This document shows positions 25,587 through 33,862 of a DNA stretch of 64,000 bases, in pieces. The translations under genes were made by a program, and so were the position numbers. Position 1 is the stretch's first letter; each line of letters begins with the position of its first letter. This DNA is from an uncultured Thermofilaceae archaeon (GTDB lineage Archaea; Thermoproteota; Thermoprotei; Thermofilales; Thermofilaceae), in assembly GCA_938036345.1 (NCBI GenBank), contig CALHPJ010000001.1, forward strand, positions 124,001-188,000. Reading direction: 5' to 3'. Under the pieces are notes generated by a model, which had not been told where the DNA came from, did no database searches, and saw only the letters and a program-made list of their open reading frames with translations.

Positions 25587-26504
25587 ATGATAGATGTCTT
25601 CGTAGGGGCTCTGGTGTATAGCAACCTCCTAGCGCTATTAGCAGTGGGTCTCAGCATGGCTCTCCTCACATGCAGAGTCTCGAATTTTGCCCACGGGGAT
25701 TTTGCGACAGTCGGCGTTTACGCCGCCCACACCGCCAGTGTTCTGCTCGGGATTTCACCTTACGCTTGCATACCGATTGCTTTCATCGCCGGCGGTTCAG
25801 TCTCCTTAATAGCTTTCCTATTAGTGTTCGAACCACTGAGGGGTAAAGCTGAGCTTGTAACGTTAATGGTCGTCTCAATGGCTGTCGATATGGTTATCCG
25901 CTACACGCTTCACGTGTATGCAGACTTGGCGCAAAGATCTCTGGGCGTTTACACGAGGCAGTTCATGTTCAGGGATTTTCATTTTCAGGTTGCTGGCTAT
26001 ACCCTGCCGGGCGTGCTGATAGCATCGGTTTGCACCGTATTGGCTCTCTTAATCACGCTTTACTTTCTTCTTTACAGGACAAGCCTTGGAGTAGCCATGC
26101 GGGCCGCCATAGAGAACCCCAGCCTCGCCGAGGCTCTTGGCGTTAACGTGAAGAAGGTGTTCGCTGTAAGCTGGTTTCTTTCGGGAGCTCTCGCAGCAAC
26201 TGCCGGAGTCTTTCTACCCTTTCGGATACAAGTAACACCCGATACAGGTTGGTCACTGCTCCTATCCATGTTTGCGTCGGTGACGGTGGGAGGGCTCGGC
26301 AGCTTAGGTGGTAGCATCGTGGGGGCGTACGTGATAGGTTTTTCCGAGACCCTCTTTTCGTACGTGTTGTCGTCCATCGGTTTGAGCACGGCATATAGAC
26401 CTGCGGTATCCTTCGCTGCCATCATAGCGACGTTGCTGCTGTCGCCGAGAGGGTTAACCGGCTTTCTGAGCAATGGAAAGAGGTGGTTCAAGTGGAGGTC
26501 TTGA
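25587..26504 (+). CDS. ABC transporter permease (LivH-like)
   Basis: A 305-residue membrane subunit with about eight helices. Family hallmarks are SNFAHGDFATVGVYAA near residue 34-50 and the EAA-like coupling loop RAAIENPSLAEALGVNVKKVF, followed by GGLGSLGGSIVGAYVIGF. It pairs with the next gene as the translocation channel. The TGA stop overlaps the ATG of the next gene by one base. Confidence 0.92.
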   Translation: MIDVFVGALVYSNLLALLAVGLSMALLTCRVSNFAHGDFATVGVYAAHTASVLLGISPYACIPIAFIAGGSVSLIAFLLVFEPLRGKAELVTLMVVSMAVDMVIRYTLHVYADLAQRSLGVYTRQFMFRDFHFQVAGYTLPGVLIASVCTVLALLITLYFLLYRTSLGVAMRAAIENPSLAEALGVNVKKVFAVSWFLSGALAATAGVFLPFRIQVTPDTGWSLLLSMFASVTVGGLGSLGGSIVGAYVIGFSETLFSYVLSSIGLSTAYRPAVSFAAIIATLLLSPRGLTGFLSNGKRWFKWRS

Positions 26505-27586
26505 TGTTCGCGCTTAGCATAGGCACTTTGTACTCGATTTACTTAATATTGGCCACCTCCATGGAGCTTGAATACGGCGAGCTGGGCTTACCAAATTTCG
26601 CGAAGGCCGCCTTCTTCGCTGTCGGCGCCTTCGCTGTCGGCGCCTTAGCGGTTAGGCTGGGCGCCCTGCTAGCGGGGATAGCTTGGGAAGGCGAGTTTAA
26701 GTTGAGAAGCTACTACTACGCTACGCTAGTGTCTTCCAGCATAGCCAGGAATCCGCTCATAGGCTTGGTAATATTCATTGTACCTACGGTCGTAGCTTTG
26801 GTCACTGCTGTGGCACTGGGTGTTCTAGCCTCCTACCCAGCGCTACGTTTGCCGGGGGATTACCTGGCGATAAGCCTTATCGCTTTTAGCGAGCTCGTAA
26901 GGATCGTAACACGCAACTACGAACCACTCGTCGGTGGGACTTTCGGGGCAGGCGTACCCGACTTCCTAGCTTGGTTAGGTAGCCCTTGGCGCGAGCTCGC
27001 TAAACTTTGCATGTCATCCTCTGTCGCGGTATGCGTTTGGGCAGGCTACTATAGACTCTCAACTTCGCCGTTCGGCCGGACGCTTAGGGCTATAAGGGAT
27101 GATGAAGTAGCCGCTAAGGCCTTCGGCAAGGATGTCACTAGGCTGAGGGCTTGGACCATGGCGATAGGATCCGGAATGGCAGCGCTAGCTGGCGTTCTTT
27201 ACGCCTTCTACATGGGTTCGGTAAGCCCGGATGATTTCACGGTCTCTAAGACGTTCCTAGTAGTGCTTATGGTGGTGCTCGGCGGACGTGGAAACCCCCT
27301 AGGACCCCCAGTAGGTGCTGCGGTATACCTACTTGTCGACAGAGCAATTACGCTTACAAAGCACTTAATACCCATGCCCTTCGATGTAAACTACGCATCC
27401 TACATCGTGCTCGGAATGACATTAGTAATCATTATAATGAAAAGACCGGGGGGGATAGTCCCCGAAAAACCGCCGATTACGGTTAAGATCGCGCCGCCGC
27501 TGGACAGCCTGCGTGAAGCTGCGCCACCAGCCAAATCCCGCAACGTAGGTAACCAGCTAGCTTATTCGCATAAACCGTCTGAGTAG
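26504..27586 (+). CDS. ABC transporter permease (LivM-like)
   Basis: The second channel subunit, about 360 residues. The start is set by GGAGGT at 26494-26499, four bases before an ATG at 26504 that overlaps the LivH stop (TGATG); a GTG at 26483 would only add seven residues inside LivH. Conserved are YGELGLPNFAKAAFFAVGAF, the coupling loop RAIRDDEVAAKAFGKDV and GGRGNPLGPPVGAAVY. The C-terminal 50 residues are proline-rich and soluble, longer than usual. A direct tandem repeat of 16-17 bases near 26620-26645 encodes FAVGAFAVGA. It overlaps the convergent isomerase gene by 30 bases. Confidence 0.9.
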   Translation: MFALSIGTLYSIYLILATSMELEYGELGLPNFAKAAFFAVGAFAVGALAVRLGALLAGIAWEGEFKLRSYYYATLVSSSIARNPLIGLVIFIVPTVVALVTAVALGVLASYPALRLPGDYLAISLIAFSELVRIVTRNYEPLVGGTFGAGVPDFLAWLGSPWRELAKLCMSSSVAVCVWAGYYRLSTSPFGRTLRAIRDDEVAAKAFGKDVTRLRAWTMAIGSGMAALAGVLYAFYMGSVSPDDFTVSKTFLVVLMVVLGGRGNPLGPPVGAAVYLLVDRAITLTKHLIPMPFDVNYASYIVLGMTLVIIIMKRPGGIVPEKPPITVKIAPPLDSLREAAPPAKSRNVGNQLAYSHKPSE

Positions 27587-28384
27587 CTCTCGGCTTTTCC
27601 TTACCCCTTCGCGGTAGTCCTCCTTACCCTCGTACTCTAGCGACACCCAACCTCTGAAATTATGTTTTTCAAGGATTCTGAATACGCGGTCGTAGTCGAG
27701 CTCAAGGGTGTACCACTCACCTCCGCCGAAGTATGTTTTAGCGTGAACCATTACGGTAAAGGGAGCTATCATTTCAAGCTCCGTGTAGGTGTCGTGGACA
27801 AAGTTTCCTGTGTCCATTATAACGCCGAACCACCTCGAATTGATCCTTTTAACTATCTCCAGCATCGTTTCAGCTCTTGTTGTTAACCCCCAATGGTTTT
27901 CAAGCCCGAGGATTATCCCCAGATCTTCAGCCCTGTCGAGGCAGCGGTAAATTGAGTCTACGACCCATTCGATAGCATCCTCCTCCGTATAACCTTCGAG
28001 CGGGGGTTCGATCCCTTTCCTTGCCATCAGCTCATCAAACCTTTTAACCGTGCCCCATCGACCCGAGTTAATCCTCACTATGGTGGCACCCAATTCATGC
28101 GCTACATCCAACCAGTTTAACACGTACTCCACTTGAGCTTCACGCTCCACAGGATCTGGCTTAAGGAAGTTGTTATGGAGGGCTAAAGCGTAGATATCTA
28201 AACTGTAGTTAAACGCTAAGCGCTTCACCTCCTTTAAGTAGCTCCTCGCCTTCGACTCAATGTGATTTACTAGTATCTCCACTCCGCTAAAGCCATCCTC
28301 GAAGGCCCACCTTATGTAGTCCTTCAGCGAAAATTTGCGTCCCTTAAAATGCCAGTAGGAATAGGTTGAAATTCCTAGCCTCAT
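27557..28384 (-). CDS. TIM-barrel sugar isomerase/epimerase
   Basis: A 275-residue xylose-isomerase-like barrel: LGISTYSYW start, FSGVEILVNHIESK, a GLENHW strand with the first metal Glu, FGVIMDTGNFVH, VMVHAKTYF and GWVSLEYEGKEDY with the last Glu. Metal ligands of the family are therefore complete. It is shorter than the isomerase at 19587 and not closely similar to it, so the two probably act on different substrates. It ends inside the LivM gene on the opposite strand. Confidence 0.82.
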   Translation of the reverse strand: MRLGISTYSYWHFKGRKFSLKDYIRWAFEDGFSGVEILVNHIESKARSYLKEVKRLAFNYSLDIYALALHNNFLKPDPVEREAQVEYVLNWLDVAHELGATIVRINSGRWGTVKRFDELMARKGIEPPLEGYTEEDAIEWVVDSIYRCLDRAEDLGIILGLENHWGLTTRAETMLEIVKRINSRWFGVIMDTGNFVHDTYTELEMIAPFTVMVHAKTYFGGGEWYTLELDYDRVFRILEKHNFRGWVSLEYEGKEDYREGVRKSRELLRRFMRIS

Positions 28385-28416
28385 GAGCTTTAACTCTTAG
28401 GCGATATTAAAAAGCC

Positions 28417-28662
28417 TTATAGCTCCGCTGAGGTGCCTCGGCTCGATTTTATCAAATATTCCTTGATAAAGTTTTCTAATTTTTTTATAAAATCTAAATC
28501 GCAAGGTAAATTAATAAATTTATCAACAAATTCTTCACAACCATCTGGAAGCCTTATACTAAGTACAATATGCGGATATCCAAGCATTTCATCTACGATT
28601 TCCTCTTCCTTTTCACATTTTTCTTTATATTTCTTAAATCTTTTTTCAACAAAGCTTTCCAT
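28417..28662 (-). CDS. AT-rich orphan gene, Lys-rich small protein
   Basis: An 81-residue protein starting MESFVEKRFKKYKEK, mostly helical by composition, with two cysteines and HIVLSIRLPDG as the only strand-like segment. I do not recognise it. Its coding sequence is strikingly AT-rich (12 GC in the 60 bases 28441-28500) compared with the roughly 50 % of its neighbours, and codon choice follows (AAA, TTT, ATA). This suggests recent acquisition or a host-restricted gene. It has no obvious operon partner. Confidence 0.55.
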   Translation of the reverse strand: MESFVEKRFKKYKEKCEKEEEIVDEMLGYPHIVLSIRLPDGCEEFVDKFINLPCDLDFIKKLENFIKEYLIKSSRGTSAEL

Positions 28663-28769
28663 AATAATCCCGAGTCAAGTCCACGTCTAGGGTGATTTCT
28701 CCAAAGGAGTTATAAACCCGTCGCAGAATAAACAATCGCAGGCAGGAAGCTCTCGCAGGGGTTATACGC

Positions 28770-30026
28770 TCATAAGCTGAACCGCAAAAGTATGTAGAGC
28801 GCTGCGAAACCCAACCAAACAAAGGTGAGCGGGAGTCCAATCTTTGCGACTTCCCACGGGTCAATATGCATTCCCTCCCTTTTAAGAGCGCCGAGGGTCA
28901 TGACGATAACGAAGCTACTCGTGGGTAAAGCTACGCCCGGCAGGTTTGCACCCAGCACGAGCGCCGACCACACCGCCCGTTTATCGTGCAGCTCTAGCCC
29001 GCTAATCACCGGGATGAACGTCAGCGCAACGACTAAGTTAGGCAGCACAATGCCTACTGCGGCGCTCACAAACAACGTGACCATCGAGTACCCAATCCAC
29101 TCTCCCATAGACATACTAAACATCAATTGGCTCAATCCCTGAAGCGCCTCGGCCCTGCTGAGGACTTCGACCACGACACCAAAAGAGGCTGTAAAAAACA
29201 CGGTATCCCAGTCCAGCTCCCGGAAAACCTCGGTTGTATCGTAACCGCAGACGGTTAGCGCGAGAACGGCTGAAGCCAGCGCTGCAGCGCTGGCTGGAAA
29301 CCCTAAAAAGCTCGAAAGGATAAGAGTGGCCAGCATGAAAACTAACGTTAAAGCCCCCTTAACTACCTCTCCTCTATTCGCCTCTTCCCGTATATCCGTA
29401 AGGGCGACGGCCTCCGGAGGCACCTTATCCTTGAATATAAGGAACAGATAGGCTAACGTAACTCCATACAGCATGAACTCGCAAGGGAGTACGTACGTTG
29501 CGAATTCAACAAAATCTATCCCTGCGCGAAGCCCTATGGCCATGTTGGGTATAGAGCCTATCAGCGTCCCCGTGCCTCCCAAGTTGACCATAACGGCTGC
29601 CGAAAGGGCTATAGGCCTAGGATCGAGTCCAAGGATTTTGGAGACACTTATAAGAACCGCAGCCGAGAGCAGCAACGCAGCTTCATCGCTTACGAGCAGG
29701 GACGTTATAGCTGCAAAAAGTGGAATTATTATCAATAAACGCCTAGGCTTACGCTGAGTTCTCTTAACTAACTTTAATGCTAGCAGCCTGAAAAACCCGC
29801 TTCTATCGACGACCTCGGATACTATCATGACACCGATGAGCAGCGCTATTAAATCTAGATCGACGAAAGTCAAAGCTTCCTCAAACGTAAAAAGCTTGTC
29901 GTTAATACCGAAGAGGACTGCAAGGGTGGCTCCGATGATCGCTGACAACGATAGAGGGAACAGCCCGCTAAGCGACAGCGCTATTGTTAGGATGTAACTG
30001 AGCAGGTAGGGTCTCGGGTCAAGCAT
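28770..30026 (-). CDS. ArsB/NhaD (ion transporter superfamily) permease
   Basis: A 418-residue membrane protein with 11-12 helices. It shows the superfamily hairpin-loop patterns: LVSDEAALLLSAAVLISVSKIL in the N-terminal repeat, with NLGGTGTLIGSIPNMAIGLRAG following, and GANLPGVALPTSSFVIVMTL in the C-terminal repeat. Such proteins move arsenite, dicarboxylates or exchange Na+ for H+; no arsenic genes are nearby, so Na+/H+ exchange or anion transport is equally possible. It follows a small membrane protein gene by four bases and is probably co-transcribed with it. Confidence 0.85.
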   Translation of the reverse strand: MLDPRPYLLSYILTIALSLSGLFPLSLSAIIGATLAVLFGINDKLFTFEEALTFVDLDLIALLIGVMIVSEVVDRSGFFRLLALKLVKRTQRKPRRLLIIIPLFAAITSLLVSDEAALLLSAAVLISVSKILGLDPRPIALSAAVMVNLGGTGTLIGSIPNMAIGLRAGIDFVEFATYVLPCEFMLYGVTLAYLFLIFKDKVPPEAVALTDIREEANRGEVVKGALTLVFMLATLILSSFLGFPASAAALASAVLALTVCGYDTTEVFRELDWDTVFFTASFGVVVEVLSRAEALQGLSQLMFSMSMGEWIGYSMVTLFVSAAVGIVLPNLVVALTFIPVISGLELHDKRAVWSALVLGANLPGVALPTSSFVIVMTLGALKREGMHIDPWEVAKIGLPLTFVWLGFAALYILLRFSL

Positions 30027-30030
30027 CTCA

Positions 30031-30585
30031 CTAGGCTGGGAAAACTTTGCTGATAAGTATTTCCACGTAGCTCTTCACGTAGCGGTAAACGGTCCTAAAA
30101 ATATCGTAAAGGAGAACTACTAGAATTATGAGAGTCGTTAAGCCCACCGTCACTTTAATAGCTGTTGCCGCTGACCCGGCAAGCGCTGTTAGTGGGTTAG
30201 TAGCTGTTGCTAGCAAGACTATGAGCAAAATGAGTGCAATATCTCTGGCCACCCTTTTCGCTGGCTTAACATCCCCGTGGATTCGCTTAGAAAGCACTTC
30301 GAAAAGAGGGTCTACAGCTCTAAACACCTCGTACACAGCTGTGATAGCGAACACTAGGCAGCTGATGAAGAGGGATGCCCAAAGTAGCCACTCCATGTCC
30401 GAAAGAGGTGGAGGCAGGCCGGGAATCTTTATCCCTGTAAATAATCCGGGCAGGATTAGGCTTAGAACATAGAACGCCGTTGCCGCAGAGAGGTAAACGG
30501 TAGCGCTGACCAGCCTGGACGAGAGCTCCCGTTTAAGTTCTGCGGTTTTCCAGCTTTTTTTATCATCTAGCCCAGCTTCGCTCAT
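30031..30585 (-). CDS. Four-helix membrane protein, unknown
   Basis: A 184-residue integral membrane protein with helices near residues 28-50, 67-88, 110-130 and 140-165, and a charged N-terminus (MSEAGLDDKKSWK). Between helices 2 and 3 a cytoplasmic-type loop reads VLSKRIHGDVKPAKR. I do not recognise the family. The four-base gap to the transporter gene suggests an accessory or regulatory subunit, but this is inference from position only. Confidence 0.65.
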   Translation of the reverse strand: MSEAGLDDKKSWKTAELKRELSSRLVSATVYLSAATAFYVLSLILPGLFTGIKIPGLPPPLSDMEWLLWASLFISCLVFAITAVYEVFRAVDPLFEVLSKRIHGDVKPAKRVARDIALILLIVLLATATNPLTALAGSAATAIKVTVGLTTLIILVVLLYDIFRTVYRYVKSYVEILISKVFPA

Positions 30586-30648
30586 CTCCGAAGTAGCTCA
30601 GCCCTAATTTAAAAAGGATAACGTATTCGGGTTTAAACCTAGCCGGCC

Positions 30649-33600
30649 TTAACTCGACTCGAAATGTTTGCCCTTTAGCTGCTCTAATGCAAGATTCAGC
30701 ATGTAGATGTGCCTGGCCCTTTCTCCAAGGTATCTCTCTGCCTTCTTAGACAGGTACTGCGTGAATAGGAGCCATTTAGAGTAGGGCAGGTTACGTATTT
30801 TCTTAAGGCTTTCCTCGTATTCTCTCCTAACGTCGTCGAGCGTTATCGATGTTTTAAAGCCGATGTAGGAGGAAAGGGCATCGGCGCCTAAGCTGACGTT
30901 GAAGACCTGTTCTACAGCGTCAGCCACGTCTAGAAGCCTACCCTCTCCCTCCAGGCCTGCCAGCATGGCCTTTAGCCCACCGAGCCCCGCGTCGCTTAAC
31001 TCTTTAAAGACTCGATCCGAACCGTATACGAGGATTTTATAGCCTTTGTTGACATAGTCGGCTATCGCCTGAACGGCTTCAGCTGAGCGCGGATCGATTA
31101 AGTAGAACTCCCTGAGCAGCTTAAAACTGCGTTCGGACTCCCCGTCGTAGAGTGCCAGATAGAGGAGGGCTACGTCGCCGCTTTCGGTAAGGGGTAAAGC
31201 TAGGGTATCCAGGGAGAGCAGTTTAAGGGCCCTGGAGGGGCGTGGGACATGAATTTCCAGGTTTCTAACGTTAACTCGAACTTTCTCCGAGGCCAGGATG
31301 GTGTCGAGTACGGCTAATGCGTAAACCTTTACCAGGTCCCAACGAAAACCTATTTCAACTAGTTTCGTGTACGATAATTCGTCTACCGACTCGATCAGCA
31401 GCTCGTCGAGCTCGCTCGGCTCGTACTGCTCCACTGCTTTTTTCACTTGTAACCAGTCAAGCTTCTCTATGAGGCCCGCAGCGTCGTCTTCGAAAAGCAC
31501 GAGGATCTTCCTACCCCCCACCGCCGAGAGATCGTATCCAATTCTGCTCAAGCCTATTGAAAAGACTCTACGTAAGACTATTTTTACGAGTGCTAAGCCG
31601 AGCCTTGCCATCTCTAAGTCAACCGAGGGGTCCAGCTCATAGAGTCGACCGTAGCTGTAATCCTCGTACCTCCCCATGGTTGTTGAAGGGACATCGATAA
31701 CCCGCCTAGGCCTGTACACGTAAGTTTTCCCATCAACGACCTTAGACCTGACCCTTTCCCCCTCGCCTATCCAGATCACCCTGTACGGTACCTCTAAGTA
31801 CAACCCAAAGCCCTCCGTAGGGGGGTGCAGAGTGCAGATAACCTCCGAGCGTAAAAAGCCTCTCAGGTAGTCCCTCCAGAAATCTCCCTCCTCGCCCCAA
31901 CTGTTTTTAACTCTCTTGTATTCCTCATACGCCATGGCGAGGAATTCGTGCTTATATATTGTATGCAAGGTCGGCCGTTCCTCCTCGACGAGGGTAATCC
32001 ATCTCCCCTTCGTTACTTTCAGGTTAGTTACTAGGAAATCCGACGTGTAATCAAAGCAGCCGGGCTGCAGTTTCTCAACTACGTCTACGTGAGACGCCTC
32101 CTGTAGGTATTCGTAGCCGTTTTCTGTAACTTTTACGCGCTTAACACCGTACGGTGGTCCAAACTCGTAGAAGTTTAACCGCTGCCACGTTCGCCTCCCC
32201 CTGATCGTGAGTTCGCCGCCCTTGGCGAGACCCAGATGATTCAGCAGCTGCAACTCCTCCTCGCTTACTCTTAATCCTAAGGTTCGGCTGGCAATCATCT
32301 TGAATAGGCCGGTGAAGAGTATTGAGTACTTGTTATCCCTATTGACCACTGTTTTCTCGAGCGGTAGGTTTAACCACTCTCTCAGTGCGTTGAACCCTCT
32401 TTCGAGGAGTTCGCGGTCCCACCTAGTATAAGGTATAATCACAGTTTCGGAAAATGGTATCTCTTTCCTCCTCCCTTTCCTCCCCTCCCGTTGCCAAAAT
32501 TCCCTTACGTCGTCCGGTAAGCCCATGTGGACAACGCGTACAACTGTCCCAATGTCTATACCCTGTACTAAGGTGCGAGGAGTGAAAATAATCTTCGTAG
32601 CTCCTTTGCGTGCCCCTTCTTCAACTTTTATCCTCTCCTCCTTCGATATGAGGTGGTGATGGGTTGCAACCGCGGTCCCGGCTTGACCCACTGCCAGTCT
32701 GAGCTTTCGGGCCATCTCCTCGGCAACCCCTATGCTTCTCGTGAACACCAAGGTAACCCCGTCGTCGTTTAAGTAGCCAGCGAGTATCTCCAGGGGGTTC
32801 ATTTGAGGGATTGGGGCATCTATACCGAGCGACCTAAGGGCCATCACCACTTTGAACGAGTTTCTTCGAAACTCCTCGGGATCTTGGAGCGCTTTCTTCA
32901 CGTCCTGACCCACCTGAAGCTGATCTACGCTACCTACTCTCTCGAGTATCTGTAGCCTCAAGTGATCCAAGTTTTTACCGAGCACCACGTACAGCCTGTT
33001 CGGAACCCTGAAAGGTGTCCCCCGGACTACCGCGTACTTGCGGCCAGTAACTTCTTCGAGTATTTCCCCCAACTCCTCCGGGTTGCTCAATGTGGCCGTC
33101 AGCACGGCTACTTGCGGTTTCCACCCCAACTCCGATAGCACCCTCAGCATTCCAATTATTAGAGCTAGCTCCCTCGGGTTGTAGAAGTCCAGCTCATCGA
33201 GCACCAGCAAATTGAACCTGTGGATTTCCGGTGCGATGAAGCCTTTGGAAGGAGACGAGGCATACCTCTTTAAATCCTGGAGAAGGAAAGCCGGGTTGCT
33301 TGCCACGACGAGGACCCTGCCGATCTTTTCTCTCAGCGCCCTCCTACCCGCGACTCCTAGCGCTTGGAGACTGGGAGAATCTATTTGGACCATTTCGGCG
33401 CCTAGGAGCGAGCAGTATAGGTTTAACCTTTGAACCTGGTCGTTAGCTAAAGCCAAGGTAGGGTATATCGCTAGGGTTTTTGCATTCCTTCTTGAGGCGT
33501 GGAGGAACCAGGCCTCGGTTTTGCCACTGCCGGTTCCGGCGACCATTATTACATTGAAGCCCTGATCCAAGTAGCTCAGAGCCTCCAGCTGATGTGCGTA

Positions 33601-33750
33601 CAATCGCTCGCTACCTAGCTTGATTTTAGACAAAGCTGGCAGAAGATCCGCAAAGGTTAAATTAACTCTCTCCGGCTCCACCCCCTCCTCCTCGTAGCTG
33701 TAGTAACTGTAGCCTAGAGTATCGAGGAGTGACTTTGTATCTAAAGCCAC
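30649..33750 (-). CDS. Large superfamily 2 DExH-box helicase
   Basis: A 1033-residue helicase. Motif I is AGTGSGKTE (71-79), motif Ia IYPTLALANDQ, motif II LVLDELDFY (a DELD form instead of DEAD/DEAH), motif III TATLSN, and motif VI QREGRKGRR. The helicase core occupies about residues 40-440; the C-terminal 590 residues are not recognised and contain FYEFGPPYGVKR. The layout resembles archaeal Lhr/Ski2-type helicases but the C-terminus does not match what I know of either. It has no operon partner; an adjacent glycosidase gene lies 113 bases upstream. Confidence 0.85.
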   Translation of the reverse strand: MALDTKSLLDTLGYSYYSYEEEGVEPERVNLTFADLLPALSKIKLGSERLYAHQLEALSYLDQGFNVIMVAGTGSGKTEAWFLHASRRNAKTLAIYPTLALANDQVQRLNLYCSLLGAEMVQIDSPSLQALGVAGRRALREKIGRVLVVASNPAFLLQDLKRYASSPSKGFIAPEIHRFNLLVLDELDFYNPRELALIIGMLRVLSELGWKPQVAVLTATLSNPEELGEILEEVTGRKYAVVRGTPFRVPNRLYVVLGKNLDHLRLQILERVGSVDQLQVGQDVKKALQDPEEFRRNSFKVVMALRSLGIDAPIPQMNPLEILAGYLNDDGVTLVFTRSIGVAEEMARKLRLAVGQAGTAVATHHHLISKEERIKVEEGARKGATKIIFTPRTLVQGIDIGTVVRVVHMGLPDDVREFWQREGRKGRRKEIPFSETVIIPYTRWDRELLERGFNALREWLNLPLEKTVVNRDNKYSILFTGLFKMIASRTLGLRVSEEELQLLNHLGLAKGGELTIRGRRTWQRLNFYEFGPPYGVKRVKVTENGYEYLQEASHVDVVEKLQPGCFDYTSDFLVTNLKVTKGRWITLVEEERPTLHTIYKHEFLAMAYEEYKRVKNSWGEEGDFWRDYLRGFLRSEVICTLHPPTEGFGLYLEVPYRVIWIGEGERVRSKVVDGKTYVYRPRRVIDVPSTTMGRYEDYSYGRLYELDPSVDLEMARLGLALVKIVLRRVFSIGLSRIGYDLSAVGGRKILVLFEDDAAGLIEKLDWLQVKKAVEQYEPSELDELLIESVDELSYTKLVEIGFRWDLVKVYALAVLDTILASEKVRVNVRNLEIHVPRPSRALKLLSLDTLALPLTESGDVALLYLALYDGESERSFKLLREFYLIDPRSAEAVQAIADYVNKGYKILVYGSDRVFKELSDAGLGGLKAMLAGLEGEGRLLDVADAVEQVFNVSLGADALSSYIGFKTSITLDDVRREYEESLKKIRNLPYSKWLLFTQYLSKKAERYLGERARHIYMLNLALEQLKGKHFESS

Positions 33751-33862
33751 ATGTACCGCATCCGTGCTTGTATTAAGGACTTTGGGTTAGAGTAGTTTTT
33801 GAGAACATCGCCGCATCCCTCGGCTCAGGGGTCTTCACGTAAGCAAAAAATGGAGCAAGGCC

